A stretch of 64,000 bases of DNA from Cornus controversa (lineage: Eukaryota; Streptophyta; Magnoliopsida; Cornales; Cornaceae), in contig CM048845.1 in NCBI GenBank assembly GCA_026545225.1, forward strand, positions 60,392,033-60,456,032, given 5' to 3'. Under the pieces are notes generated by a model. The model had not been told where the DNA came from, did no database searches, and saw only the letters and a program-made list of their open reading frames with translations. How positions within the stretch are numbered: position 1 is the first letter of the stretch; every line of letters starts with the position of its first letter. The translations under genes were made by a program, and so were the position numbers. This document shows positions 10,690-23,257 of this stretch, piece by piece.

Positions 10690-11145
10690 ATTGTAAGAAA
10701 CAAATATGGCTCCTCTATTAGTGCTTAAACTTTTGAAGATCATGGAAAAATTTGATTAAATATATACATGGGCAAAAGGATACTTTAGCCTTTTTGCTTT
10801 GGGTACAAATCTCTATAGATAAATATATTGGACGACCGTCACCAATAGAGGAGTAAGTTTACTCGCTTGAACAACTGTTACTGACAGAGGAGTAAGTGAA
10901 ATTATGAACCTTGAGTAGGTAAATGTAGTTTGTCTTTTTTATTTTTCCCTAGGTTTTAAGGTAATCTAACATACCATTCATGTATGTATCCATGTTCGTA
11001 ACCAAAGAGTAGTAAAATGAGGATGATCATCCCATTCATTCTCGTTTGATTCTCACTTTAATTCCATTCTCATTTGCACGTGCACCCAAACCATTCCATT
11101 CTTTCTATTCTCATCCTATTCCCCGTTTTCCAAAGCTTGCCTTGA
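10690..11145. other. Intergenic stretch, right part of the disrupted MITE-like element
   Basis: No gene is visible. CATTCC/ATTCTC motifs at 11020-11140 mirror those at 6600-6700 in inverted orientation. The remainder (10690-11000) is unassigned AT-rich sequence. Confidence 0.35.
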
Positions 11146-11500
11146 GAAAAAGCAATCAAACAAACAAAAGAATATTGTATTATTAATCAGTTCTCCTATA
11201 CAAGGAATAAAAGATGGTCATTACTTTCCGTTAAAAATAATATCAACCACTCCTTGTTATTCTACCATTGATTGGATGAAAATGATCTGTGTTGGAATCC
11301 ATCCATTTGTATGGCTTGGTTTGGACGGTTTCTGTCTTTCATTTATTTCTTTTTGTCTACCCAAAAAAAGCACGAGTCAAATATTCACTATTTCACACAA
11401 AAAAAACAATATTACTAATAGTATTCCAAACAATAATAAAAGAAATTTTTTTTTTCTTTTCTTTCTAAAACCCTAAATTTAGTGAACACAATTCAACAAA

Positions 11501-12079
11501 CTAAGAGGAAGAAGAAGATGCGACCCCGGTTCTGGTCATCACTCCACCAGCAGCTTCTTCGTCCCAAAACAAGTCATCGGTCTTCCTGAAGGCGGCGTGA
11601 ACCACCACAACCACCACTCCGACCAAAAGCGCCACCAGTATGTTGAAGGTCGCGTGAGTCAAGAAAAGAAACACTATTGTCAGAATCGAGAGCACAATCA
11701 GCACAACCCGATCGTCAATCGAACGATTGAAAACCACGAGCGGCTCGTCGCGGAGGAAGTAGAGGACGACCCAGGCGACCATCATGATGACGAACACGAT
11801 CATCGAGATCGGGTGCCAGAGGAGGCTCAGGAAGAGTATCAAGAGGATGATGATGGCGTAGTTCACGCGGAAGTATCCAACGTTCGTTCTGATCCGTCCG
11901 ATTGCGTCGCCGAAGCCGGTCGGAAGGTTGACTGATCGGAAGTTGAACATCTCTTTCCACGGTCGTCGTGTGCTGAAGCCAGATCTCACACTTTCTTTTG
12001 CGCGGGAGAGGAACTCTAGTTTTGAACCTCCAGGCTGCGTTGAGGTCGGAATTGTTCCGTACGTCGTCATTCCCGGCAT
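11501..12079 (-). CDS. PRA1 family protein (prenylated Rab acceptor), group F-like
   Basis: Single-exon gene of 192 residues from the first in-frame ATG (12077-12079); a second ATG at 12070 gives MTTYGTIP, which matches the usual family start. The frame is open back to 12106 only through a GTG, and a TAG directly precedes it. PRA1 proteins are small membrane proteins of the endomembrane system that bind prenylated Rab GTPases and act in vesicle traffic. Visible features: the basic TRRPWKEMF motif (37-45), then two long hydrophobic segments (about 75-109 and 124-165), separated by RDEPLVVF (110-117), and an acidic FWDEEAA near the C-terminus. Length and motif order fit the plant PRA1.F group. 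The call is firm at family level; the subgroup is by memory of Arabidopsis members. Confidence 0.9.
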   Translation of the reverse strand: MPGMTTYGTIPTSTQPGGSKLEFLSRAKESVRSGFSTRRPWKEMFNFRSVNLPTGFGDAIGRIRTNVGYFRVNYAIIILLILFLSLLWHPISMIVFVIMMVAWVVLYFLRDEPLVVFNRSIDDRVVLIVLSILTIVFLFLTHATFNILVALLVGVVVVVVHAAFRKTDDLFWDEEAAGGVMTRTGVASSSSS

Positions 12080-13428
12080 GCCTCCCTGTAACAATTCTCT
12101 CTCCACCTAGTGTGTGAAAATGAGGAGATGAGAAAAGATTAAGGACAATGTTTATTCAAATGGGAAAGCGTACAAGATACGTGGTTGTATATGATAGGAT
12201 ACGACTGAGGTGCAACGTTGTCGGTAACGCCTCCGCAGACACGTGGTCTTTGTGCTCAAGGAATGAAATTTTGAATTATTTATTTATTTATTTGCTTCTG
12301 CTATTACGTAGCCTAAGGTAAAATAAATAAAAATAAAAATAAAAAGTAAAATAAGTAGGCCAAGAAGGTTCAATGCGAGATCCAATCTGAAATCAATCTA
12401 AATTGCTTTGTATTTTAATTTTGAATAAGAATTTCAAAATGAGTCGAGCAATGAATCCCTATTTTGTTTTTTTTTTAAAAATCAAACATAGCTGTCTATA
12501 AGATATTACTTGATTTCACATCAAGATATAAGCATAAATCTAGATTCGGATTAACATATCTAAGATTAGGATTAACATACCAATCAAAATATAAATATGA
12601 ATCTAGATTCGAATTCAGACTGGGTTCTATAATTAATAAAATGATGGATGTTGACATGGCGTGCTGATGTGAATTTATGATAGAAAAATGATATTTAAGC
12701 AGAGTAGTTAGGCATAGTTGTTGTATGTGGAGAGCAGAAAATTTCAATTGTAAATACAGAAAGGGAGGAAAAGTTAGACACTGCTTAGAGTTGTTCATGT
12801 TTTATATATATATAAGACTAGGAATCATGGTCAAGGTAATTGTCAAGGGTGAATATATATATAATATAGACCTTTCAATGAAACTCACTTGAGAATTAAA
12901 TTTCTTTTTGACTCTACATTCAAATTTTTTGGCTGGCTCAACATTCAAATACATTCAAATTTATTAACTTGAAGGGAGAGGATTTGAATTGTACCCTGCC
13001 CCTTTAAGCTCCCCAAAAAGAGAGAAAATCTGTAATGCTTTGTAAATATCATTGAGTGAAGTTTCACATCAAAACACAATTTATGAAAAAAGACATACTC
13101 CTCTGCCTTCGGACACAAAAGTATCTTGAAAGCCCATTGTTCAAAATGAAAATTCTCTCATACTAATCATGAACTCATTTCTTTCCTGTCAGTTTTACCA
13201 ATAAAATCTAAACATTAGATGATTCTTGCAGTGGGGAAATGACACGATTAACCCTCGAGTACTGCTCCTGCTTAATAATATATGGCTGCCTTGAGAAAAC
13301 TATGAAAATATTGCAGAAAGATTGCAAATTCATCTCAAGCTTTCAAATATAACATGAGCATGACCTGCAGGCTGCAGTGGACATCCATATTTTAGGAGCT
13401 CAAGCTACAAAAAAACCAACTCTTATTA
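12080..13428. other. Upstream region of the PRA1 gene, no other gene seen
   Basis: AT-rich sequence without a credible ORF. It contains two ACGT-core motifs close to the PRA1 start (see the G-box entry) and a short TTTA repeat at about 12275-12292. From about 12490 on I recognise nothing. Confidence 0.5.
12240..12246. promoter_or_regulatory. G-box / ABRE-like motif CACGTGG
   Basis: CACGTGG lies about 160 bp upstream of the PRA1 start codon, with a second ACGTGG near 12178. Such cores bind bZIP/bHLH factors in plants. Function here is inferred from position only. Confidence 0.4.
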
Positions 13429-13893
13429 GGCTTCATTTGGATAAACAAGAGAGAAGAAAAGAAAGGATAACATTAGTTATGAGAGAAAAAAGAAGGATAA
13501 TGTGTATTCATGCTTATAGATAAATTATGAAGGAAAAGAAAAGAAATGATAGCATTTTTGTTTGAAAAAGGCAAAAGAAAAGAAAAGAAAAGAAACCATT
13601 TTAATCAATTTACTATCATACCCTTTTGTGTTTATATTACAACATTGACCCAAATGTCTTTTAAATTTCTTCTTTAAAATGTTAGGGTTATTTTTGGTAT
13701 TATAAAAGATTTACTTATTCTTTTCCTTTCTTTCCAAATCTTCCCACTTTTGGGAGAATAACAAAGGAGAGATTGGAGGGATAAGTTCTCTCTCCTTATC
13801 ATTTTTTTCTCTTACTAATGACAAACCAAACACAAAAAACACTATTCCTCCCTTTCTTTTCCTTCCAATTCCATCAATCCAAACTAGCCCTAA
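13426..13893. mobile_element. Tourist-like MITE (13429-13890)
   Basis: The left end is GGCTTCATTTGGAT and the right end reads ATCCAAACTAGCCC, forming imperfect inverted ends. TTA precedes and TAA follows, so a TWA duplication is imperfect. The body is rich in AAGAAAAGAAAGG on the left and CCTTTCTTTTCC on the right, i.e. the arms are extended inverted repeats. No coding capacity. Confidence 0.55.
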
Positions 13894-16800
13894 AAGATGT
13901 AACAGCAAAATCTTAGTAATATGCCTCCTCAATGGCCTCAACATTCTCCAAGGGAGAATATGTAGCTTCAACTCTTCCTTGGGCCATAAATAATCCGACC
14001 AGGTTAAAAACCTTTTCCATTAGTTTTTGCAAAGTCTCAAGCATAAGAAACTAACCCTTCATGACTAGTTTCCTTCTTCACATGTTGTATAATTAATTCA
14101 TTTTAGAAGCTTCACTGAATCTTACCTCATTCAACTTCTAATAGAAGGAATTCCTGATCTTCTTGATTCACCTTTCAACAATATCTTAGACACAAGGTAC
14201 TAGTACCAGCTCTTCATCTGCAAAATACATGAAAAATAATATTAGGAGACAAAACTAACAAATTTTGTATCCAAATGTCAAGGTTATTTAATGAAAGAAA
14301 TAAAAAATGTGACAAAAATGTAACCACAGTGACAGTTGAAAATTTCAACCATAATGTAATAAGACTTTATAACAAAGATAATAGCTAAAATACTGCAGCA
14401 ACCTTACTGGAACTAAACATCCCACTGCATCCATTTCAAGTACAACACAGATGGAATCTCGATAAAAAAAAAGGGGGTTGCATCCCATGTCACCATACTA
14501 AGCAAAACTGTATTCCCTTCAGTGTAATTTTTGTTCTTGCTTCTTGTTCAATCTCTGGGCCAAAGATAATATAAGAGGTAAATGGAAGAAGATGAACTTC
14601 TGTGACCTACTATTTGAATTTCTTTAAATTTTTTTATGTAAATTTCTTTTCTACAAAAATTTCCATAACTGAATAACCATAAAACTACTTTTCAATATGA
14701 TGAGGCCAATGCACAGCAAACTTAATCGCAAGCTCATACCTGCTCTATCATTTCGGCTTCGCCATCAAAGCATAATTTCCAATGAAATAACCACAAGAAA
14801 AGTGAAAGAAGATAACTAACATTCTATCTGCCTTTAAACCTACAATGCTAGCAAAAGGGAATAAGCCAACAGTAATTTTCCATCACTATGTCATAACCAA
14901 CTAGGAGTTGCAACACATTCGTTCCAAGAGTATGAAGAGAGCATCTATTATGAACTATTACTTTTTCTTGTCCAAATAAATAATATAAATTGGAAAACGA
15001 GCTGTAACATAAAAAGAATATAGATTTTGATCAACTCCGTTCAACTTGACAATTAAACTCATGCCGCAGCCTAGAAAAAAACTATCATATTCTCTAAGGC
15101 AGCAAGGCTTCTCCATGTCTACAATTGCCTATGGCTCCAAGCAACCATTCAGTGCTGTAATACAACAATGATCAATCCATGAATAAGTAATAATCAACCA
15201 CTGAAGAGACTGTCCATAGAACTTCGTACTACCATATTCTGCTGACTGCACCAATTATCATGCTTCTCCACCAAAAAAGAAGGCCAAATAAAGAAACAAC
15301 TATCTTATAAAAACCAGTGGACTGTTAAACTAAACATCTAAATGACTGCAATCATATCCATCAGCAATCTCATCAAGAGGTGTTTGCACGTCTATTTCTC
15401 AAACCCAAGAGAAGCCTCATCAAGACAATCACACAGATCTCCAGTTATCTAAAAATTTAATAATTACACAACCCAGCAAAACCATATTTGTCCTTAATAT
15501 GATGATACAGTTGCTATCCTCAAGTGACTCCTAATGCATTAAGTAGTTGGATATTTTACCAACTGATGACATTGGAGGGCTAAAAAAATTAAACTTTAGC
15601 ACTGTGTACAGCTAATTTAATTGTTTCTTTAGAGCAACAAGCTCGACTTTCTTCAGCACAAATGTACCATCCACCAGTCGAGTAACATCTTTACAAGCTC
15701 TGACATGAAACTGATTACCCAAAGAACCCTCAACAAAGCAAACAACTTTAACAATTTATGGGAGAGAGGCATAATGTTCACTACAGCCATTCATGAAAGA
15801 TACGGTCATAAGGTTCAGTTTGTCCTCTTTTTCATCTGATGGAAGTTCATTTCCTAGCATATGAGGTATAAAGTCTAACTTGAAAAATACAAACATCAAA
15901 ACCTCAAAGATTAGTAGTAATAGATTCTAAAAGTGAACAAATACCTAAAAGAGTTCGTGCATAGTTTCAAGGTCAAAAACAAAAAAATAATAATCTTATA
16001 TATCTAAACAATATAATGAGGCAACACTTAAAAGGGGCAAAAACAGGAAGATACAAGAAGTCTAGAAATTAACACACAGATTCAGGACCCAATAAACCCA
16101 TAGAACAGAGAGGAAATACTTGCCTATGATGTTCAGATCAGAACTCAGAAGTCGGCCCCTCGTCACCTGGCACGTCCACCATCCCTTTAGATATTCCAGG
16201 CTCATTTCTACGAATGAAAGAGCACCTTGGCTACCATGAAGGTGGCTAAAATATATTGACCGCTGAATGATCACTACACATTAAATGATAAAAAACAAAA
16301 ACGACGCTGAACCAAGAGGAAGAGATACTATGTAACCACAGCCGAATGGGAGAGGTTAAATGACTTGGCAAACTCTTCAATCAAATATCCGAACAATAGT
16401 TTTGGGATGCCACTGTTCAACCACTGCATACTTTTAAAGCACATAAAAATCATGGTATGAAAAAACAAACACTCATTAGAATAATCATTTGAGAATACAA
16501 AACTTCTGGCTGAAGAGGGAATCGGTTCAAGGTGGCATGAGGCTAAACGGTAATACAGGCTCCATTCCATTAGGCACTCCTGACACGTACTATCACGTCG
16601 ATCCAGCCAATCCCACAACTGGAGAAGAAGACAACCAAATAGTCCACTCATACCAACTTACAATGAAATATCTATAGCTCCAAGTCCACTAGTCATACAC
16701 TAGCTTTGTCAAGAATCCCAAAAGCTAATTAAAATGGAATACTTTTAACCAACATATTGACTTGAACTGATCTGAAAACTCACAGTAAAACTGGTTTCAC

Positions 16801-18460
16801 TGTTAAACCATCAAACCAGTTCTATAGTTCCACAAAAGATCAACAGTGCATTTTCCTTCACCAAAAACAGCCCTAGTCTTAATCCAAACAAACCTAACAC
16901 CAAAAAAAATCATCCTTCGACACACTTCCAAAAAAATAAGAAAAGAAAATATAGTCTCAAGAATGAAATAGTGATAAAACTGAAAATCAACATCTGCACA
17001 CTACAAGAATGAATCGCTACATACGACACCACTACCAACAATGTGGCAGCAACAGCATCATCCATTTCTTTAATGCCATCTCAAAGAAATAGGAACTGCA
17101 ATCAGTTCGTGATGAAGAATACATTGATCTATTATTTAATCCATAGTTCCAAACAGGTTGGTTATGCTCACTGAACTAAATCCAAAAGCTAACAGAATTC
17201 TTTTAATTCACTCATGGAGGCTAAAATTGTCTTGCTAATTAGAACTTACAATTACGCCCATACAAATACAATGAAGACAATCCCTCAGGTAAACTTCAAC
17301 CATAAATTAACAACTCCACTTACAAATACCCCAAGACATCTTAATAGCTACCAAACTACCACGTTAAAAGCTAACTGTTATCATGGTACCAGGACAGAAA
17401 TATTCATCCTAAGGGTTATCGTTACTAGTAACATTGGATGCAATCTACCTCCTACATTATGTCCTTTAAATACACATCTTGGGGAGACAAATTGTTTGAG
17501 TACTCAAAGGATGTCAACACTCCAAACGCAAGAAGTATCTCATCACAACATTAAACGGCTTCCACATCACTGTAAGGGATTAACGTCCATGGGCTCTTTA
17601 TAAAACTCAGAAGTGCTGTCCATTTCTTATTATTTCACATGAATTAAAATAAAAAGGAAGCAACAACTGAAAAGACGAAAATGAACAGAGAAAACTCTAC
17701 ATTCCATACAGAGTAAATTACCATATTTACTAATCGCAGAACCTGATGCACATCACCATATTCACTGGTGACTCTCCAATTACACCCACAAAGCAAATCC
17801 TAAAAAGACCAAGTTGTAGAACAAAACTTCCATAGAAAGTGAATTACCATATTCACTAATTGTATATTCTCATGCACATTAAATCTGCAAAATTTATACT
17901 TTTGAGGAGCATCAGTTGCAGCATAGGACCTTTACTATCTATGTGGAAATATTGCTTTCCTTGCAGTCATATACCATCCACAAATTCCTCCAGCCTCCAT
18001 AGTCTATACAACTTAGTCAAGGAGAGGCTTATCCCAACAACAATATTCAGGAGAGGTTTTGTTAAGAGTTCACGTCATTAAGAGATAGAGACTCACTAGT
18101 ACAAAGCCATTAACTTATACACAGAATCATAGCAAGTGCAATAAGCAAATAGACACAAAAAAATGTGTCAACAAGAAAAGTCCAAATTGTGCGACCAAGA
18201 AAAGATAAAGACACAATATTTCAAACTACCATGTTATAATAACAGGTGCAAAAGAAAATCATCAGCTCAAGTAGTTAAAGTAAAGCAACCTTAATTCTCC
18301 CATATAAGTTGTTTAAGATAACCAACAATGTTCAAATAAAGGACTCCTGATGCGGTACGCAAAGATAGAACAATGGGTCTAGCCCACTTATATACTGGGG
18401 ACAGCAGCCAAACTAGTGGTGCGCCTTTCTGCAATTTAAACACTAAAAGCCATCCAGATC
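13894..18460. other. 4.5-kb stretch with no recognised gene
   Basis: Sequence of mixed composition with no ORF that resembles a known protein on either strand. A slightly GC-richer block at 16120-16280 and 16500-16660 has open frames on both strands but no family I recognise and no convincing splice context. It could be a non-coding transcript, the 3' region of the FLX-like gene, or an old repeat. Confidence 0.4.
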
Positions 18461-20569
18461 TCAACGACGAGTCATGCGAGGTTTCTCAAGTCCTCCCCAT
18501 GAAGCAGAACCAGAACCATAGAGAGGACCCTTGTCAGCAGCACCCTGAGAAGCAATATAGAAATGTTAGTCCAGCAAAACACCGCATTGCAATGCACGGT
18601 TATTTAATAACTGCTGAAACTAAAAAAAAAAAAAATCAGATTATGAGCATCCATACCAGATGAACCCCATATGCATCTCCATAAGGTGCAGGGTAAGAAC
18701 CCTCCGTGCCGCTGAATTTCATCCCATATCCACCTTTAGACATCAGATATCAAGTACAAAAATTAGATCCTGAACACCGCAGATAATAAAGGACTGAATG
18801 AATTCCAGTTTGCTGCATTGCATGAGAGGCGACCGGCTACCAGCAGCTACATGACGAGAGCTAAGCTCACCAGCCGCCAACCAAGCCAATGTTATATAAG
18901 CCAAGCAAGGAAACAATTACTGCACTTTGGTTGCTGAGGAGAGAGAATAATGAAGGAATAATAACAGAATGCTAAAATACTGCAACATTCAATGTTGCAT
19001 GGTTGTATAAAATCATATTTTGGTTTTTGTATCCTTTGTCTCAACAGCAATCATATACAGATGAAGAATTATGTTTACCAAATAATCAAATCTAGATATC
19101 TAGATAAAAGAAACAAATGCAGGAACATGGTATCATAAAATGCATGTATTAGAGAGGGAACAGCAAAAGAATGTGATCCAAATGCCACAGAAGTACTCTA
19201 AGCAGAGTGGAGAAGTGCTGACATAAGAGGTGACTCACATACTAGGGACTCAACTGAACAATAAGAACATATGTTATAAAATTAGACGTGATATTGCTTA
19301 AGTTGAAGGCACTAAAATGACAAAAAATCCATTAAGGACTAAGGAGACACTCAAGACAAGATTCACATAATAAATAAAAACATAACTAGAAAAGGAGGAC
19401 AGAAAACGATCCATATGCCAACCCCAAACAGTGGTAGAGTCTTCGATAAGTTTAATTTATGATGCCCTACTTTAGAAATCTTAACAAAAAAGAAGGTAGT
19501 CAATGTGATTTGTATTGCCAATTGTAAAATCAAATAGTTCAACATTCATACGCCAATATAGAATTATATAAGTAGATTGTTGTAAAGCATGAAATATGGG
19601 TACATTTCATAATAAATAAGGGATGAAGATATCAAATACTATGAGATTGAAATTTAAAGAACAATTTGCAAAAGATAATTTTTTTAAAACTGGTAAATAA
19701 GGTAAGAAAAAAAGAGAGTTAAAAGGGATGGGACATACCATCACCCCATGGTCTACCGTCAGCATTTGCAAGTTCTGCACGTAGCTTTTCGACTTCGCGT
19801 GCCATGGAAACCAAGTTCTTCTCCATTGCCTGTCTTTGTTCCATTAGCTCCATATTTCCCTTCTTTTCATAATCAATAGCATTTCTGCAAGATAAATTCT
19901 TCATGTTAGCATTTTAGGAGTTGGTCTATTAATTTTTTTGTACACTGCAGAGTTAATCCAGAATAACCACAACAGCCATTTGTAAAGCTAAAGCACCACG
20001 TACAGGCTTTACACTAGATAAATTAAACAAAGCACGAACCTAGCATGCATAAGCTCCTGATGTAGTCCATCAATCTCACTCCTCAAAAGTGGAATCTGCT
20101 TATTATCAGCTTGCAATTTTGCAAGGTCCTTTGTGAGTGTCTGAACTTGCCCTGCCAGATCCTGCCTGATAGTATTCAGCTTCTGAACTTCAGCACGAAG
20201 TTGTCCTGCCTCTTTTTTCAAAGGCTCAGTCATGCGAAGATCAGCTTCCAGCTTCAAGCCTCTCTCAATAAGCTCCCTTGAACGGAATTCTTGTTCTGCA
20301 CGAATATCAGAAATGGCAAGATTCATCCTGTGAAGTTCCTCCTTAGCAGCACCTAGCTCTCGCTGCAGAGCTATTCGATCCTCAACCAGTGTCCGATTTT
20401 CACCTAAAAGCCTCCTGATTCCAGCATGCTGCATTTCAAGTTCTTCCTCTAACAAAGCAGGATGAGGTGGCATTGGGCGAGGCAAAGGACCACGAACAAG
20501 AGCTCCTTCCGGAGGATAGCCACGCCGATTATCAAATGCATCACGAGGAAAGCGATTTCTCCCTGCCAT
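18461..20569 (-). CDS. FLX-like coiled-coil protein (FLX-like 3 type)
   Basis: Four coding exons on the minus strand: 20040-20569, 19739-19884, 18657-18733 and 18461-18544. All have GT-AG borders and consistent phases, giving 278 residues. FLX-family proteins are plant coiled-coil proteins; FLX itself works with FRIGIDA to promote FLC expression, and the role of the FLX-like 3 group is less clear. Seen here: a basic, proline-rich N-terminus (first ~38 residues), then heptad-rich coiled coil from about 40 to 225 with the family motifs [16 protein letters not shown] and ELMHAR, then [21 protein letters not shown] and [12 protein letters not shown], and a Gly/Ser/Tyr-rich tail ending in RMTRR. 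Length and motif order match Arabidopsis FLX-like 3 as I remember it. An intron lies just upstream of the ATG. Confidence 0.9.
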
Positions 20570-20579
20570 TTCAAGGTAC

Positions 20580-22265
20580 CTGCCAAAATAGGGGATGAAA
20601 CAATAGGTGTATGATATAAAATGGGTATTAACTTATTGTAATGAAAATAGAAATCAAGCTCTTCATTGAAAAGGTGCTGTATGAAAGCCTGATGACTTTT
20701 TAAAGAACTCTCGTGACTAAATGAAAATCCGAGAAATATTAAACCGCTCCCTTTTTATATTAACCATATATACTTTTACAAGTCAACCATTATGAATGGG
20801 CCGTTGTAAGAAATGGATCCATCAAGATTTATAATTCTTTTATGAAATTAAAAAACCAAATACCAATATTATACCAACAGTTGCAATAATGGCTCTCGAT
20901 TTTGCTAATTAATTTCCTATTTCATGATGACAGATTTGTACTTCAATGCTACAAAAGAAACAATGCAGCCAACCAGATTCCATGGCAGCCAAGCACGCTT
21001 TCAACAACTTAAGGGACCAAGCTATGTAAACTCTGTATCAAATAATATATTAAGGAAATGAATCCATATTAGATTCCCTATAATGAACCCACATCTAATG
21101 ATCCGTCTGGGAAGAAGGAAGGAAGAGGGGTGTATGGAAGATAAGAAGGAAGGAACAAACTTCCTTCGATTGTTAGAGAGGAGACAAGTAGGGAAGAGAA
21201 AAGAGGATGAATGAGTCATCCTTCATGTTTTACAAATTTTCATCCCTCCAAATATGGACAGAAGATCGGAAGGAAGAAAAACAAGACTGTTATAGAAATT
21301 TTAAATTACAATTCTACCCTTCATAATTATTAAATAAACCCAATATTAGCAATCTCTCTTTTCCCTTCTCTCCTAACAAACAAAGTAAGGTGTTATCTCC
21401 TTCCCTTTTCTTTACATCCATCCAAATAAAAGGACACTATCTCTTCCCTAGGATGTCTCATTCATCCCTTCTTCTCTTCCTTCTATCCAATTTTCTTCCT
21501 TACTACCAAAGGGAGCATAAAAGCTAAATATACATAAGCAAGTCAATACATACTCCAACCAACATCGCTGTGGGATTTGACTGTCGTAAAATAAAGTGAT
21601 TAAATTGACTGTATAAAATAAAAGGAGAACAAAACCCTCTGGTTGGTTGCTAAGAAGATGTTGAAAGACAAAAACAATAAATAATCCGTTTTAGGACTTC
21701 AGGAAACAGATAACGCTGGAACAGAATTCTTCGTTTTTCTTCAATTGTAAAGATTGAGAGAGAGAAAAGAGAGAGAGAGAGAGAACACAACAACACAGTG
21801 AATTTTGCTTTACCTTTGTTCTCTCAGCAAGCAAAGGAAGAAAATACTCTGTTTGGTTGCGTAGAAACTGAAGAAAAATTTCAAACGTTGAGTGCGACAG
21901 ATAAAACTATAGTTTCACAAGCAGAGCCAAACGCAATCATTTTGTCTGGTTTAGTAAATAAAACCTTTTTCCCCTATACACACACACACACACATGCATA
22001 TATGAAACCAAAGTAACAGTAAAAATAAGATCCAAAATTTTGTTCAGAATTTCCTTGATACTTTCCTCAATTTTCTCGACAACAAAACGGTAATAAAACG
22101 AAGAGTATAGAGTGTTACAAACAGCAAAACCTAGTATACGCATGTGATTAAAAGAGCCCAGAATTATTGAACACAAACCCTAATTCTATTGGGACCAATA
22201 AAAAAGTAATTTCTAATACGTCAAGCTAAGAATAGAAATTTGACAAACTGAAATTAAATTCAAAC
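20580..22265 (-). other. Intron in the 5' UTR of the FLX-like gene
   Basis: On the minus strand a donor follows CTCCAACAG at 22266 and an acceptor TTTTGGCAG ends at 20580, ten bases before the ATG. The 1686-bp intron holds a MITE (21099-21517) and a GA-rich tract near 21757-21784. Inferred from splice motifs only. Confidence 0.5.
21096..21520. mobile_element. Tourist-like MITE (21099-21517) in the leader intron
   Basis: Ends TGATCCGTCTGG and CCAAAGGGAGCA are inverted (TGMTCCSTYTGG). TAA is duplicated at 21096-21098 and 21518-21520. The arms are AAGGAAGG-rich on the left and CTTCCTT-rich on the right. No ORF of note. Confidence 0.65.
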
Positions 22266-22334
22266 CTGTTGGAGGAGATGAGATCGAGTCTGAACTTTTG
22301 CTTCTAGAGGAGACTCCAATAGATACCTAATATC

Positions 22335-22359
22335 TGTGTGTGTGTGTGTGTGTGTGTGT
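22335..22359. repeat. (TG)n microsatellite near the FLX-like 5' end
   Basis: About 12 TG units within the presumed 5' UTR/promoter of the FLX-like gene; a GA-rich tract follows at 22410-22432. Confidence 0.9.
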
Positions 22360-22957
22360 TGGGTTGGGGGGGAAGAGGGATGGTTACAAGAAAAAATCTG
22401 GGAGAGAAATAAAGAGAGAGAGCGAGAGAGAGTAGAGTTAACTTGCGATGTGGATTGTGAATCCACCAGACGGCACCGTTTCTAGCAAAGATCTTTTTTT
22501 TTCCTTTTTCTCTTTTCTTTTTTGGGTGAGAAAGAAATATTTTTTTCATTTATAAAATAAAAAATCCTACAAAATCATCAATTTTCTGCTATGTCTAATG
22601 TTTCTGCCTGAGTAGCATTATCCTTGATATAAATATGGTTTATAAGGGAGGGTTAAACATTATGGTTAATTACCTTGTGATACTTTAAATGGCCAAGCGT
22701 AAAAAAAAAAAACCACGTTTGTCTCTCTACTTATAGTAAGCATGTTTCATGAAAAAGAATTATCTTTCTTTAATTGAGTTGTCAGACATTAGCAGTTAAG
22801 TGTCTCACAAGCGGTAAAATTAGCATCAAGATTTATTGAAATTACACTTGTCAGAGATACTACATCATCAATTAAGTGTTTCACCAGTAAAATTAGCACC
22901 AAAATTTATTTGAATCTTTTGAAATCAAAGAGAGGATAGGGAAAATAGAGATACAAT

Positions 22958-23050
22958 GAGGAGTGCTATAGCCAGTCATGACTGTCAAACTCCCCAAACA
23001 CATTGCATAAGAGGAGCGCTATAGCCAGTCATGACTGTCAAACTCCCCAA
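22958..23050. repeat. Short direct repeat, 2 x ~37 bp
   Basis: The segment GAGTGCTATAGCCAGTCATG and the bases after it occur twice (about 22960-22996 and 23011-23047) with one substitution and a 51-bp period. It contains the palindrome-like AGTCATGACT. It lies between the FLX-like gene and the 3' end of the membrane-protein gene. Confidence 0.7.
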
Positions 23051-23257
23051 CCCCATCCAAGAAGTTTGTGTCATTATAGGGGCTCACGTGAACGATCATG
23101 ACTGTTCAAAGTATTCTTCATTACTTAATTTCCAAATGGCACACATGACAGATTGCTGTAGAAGGAACATTTAGGAAAAAGTAAAGGTTCATATTCCATT
23201 GAACAAATTCCAAATTCCAGCTCTGGCGATCTCAAAATAATCACACGGAAACATAAA

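Larger units (their letters stand above)
6959..10690 (-). mobile_element. Three-LTR TRIM-like retrotransposon array
   Basis: Reading the minus strand, the order is partial internal, LTR-C (10582-10086), internal, LTR-B (9932-7605, interrupted), internal, LTR-A (7451-6959). Each internal region is only about 153 bp. It starts with TGGTATCAGAGT, the initiator-Met tRNA primer-binding site common in plant Copia elements, and ends in a purine tract next to TGTTA. With no room for gag or pol, these are TRIM-like elements. Shared LTRs in tandem point to unequal recombination between copies. An 1832-bp solo LTR sits within LTR-B. Confidence 0.7.

Noticed and set aside
12080-12106. Longer PRA1 start through GTG at 12104-12106
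   Set aside because: A nuclear plant gene should use ATG; the family start resembles the MTTYGTIP region, so the ATG at 12079 (or 12070) is preferred.
16062-16677. ORFs of 60-107 codons on both strands
   Set aside because: No family resemblance, no consistent frame preference and no splice partners; noted as an unexplained block instead.
22260-22549. ORFs over the FLX-like 5' region
   Set aside because: They run through TG and GA microsatellites in the presumed leader and promoter and resemble no protein.
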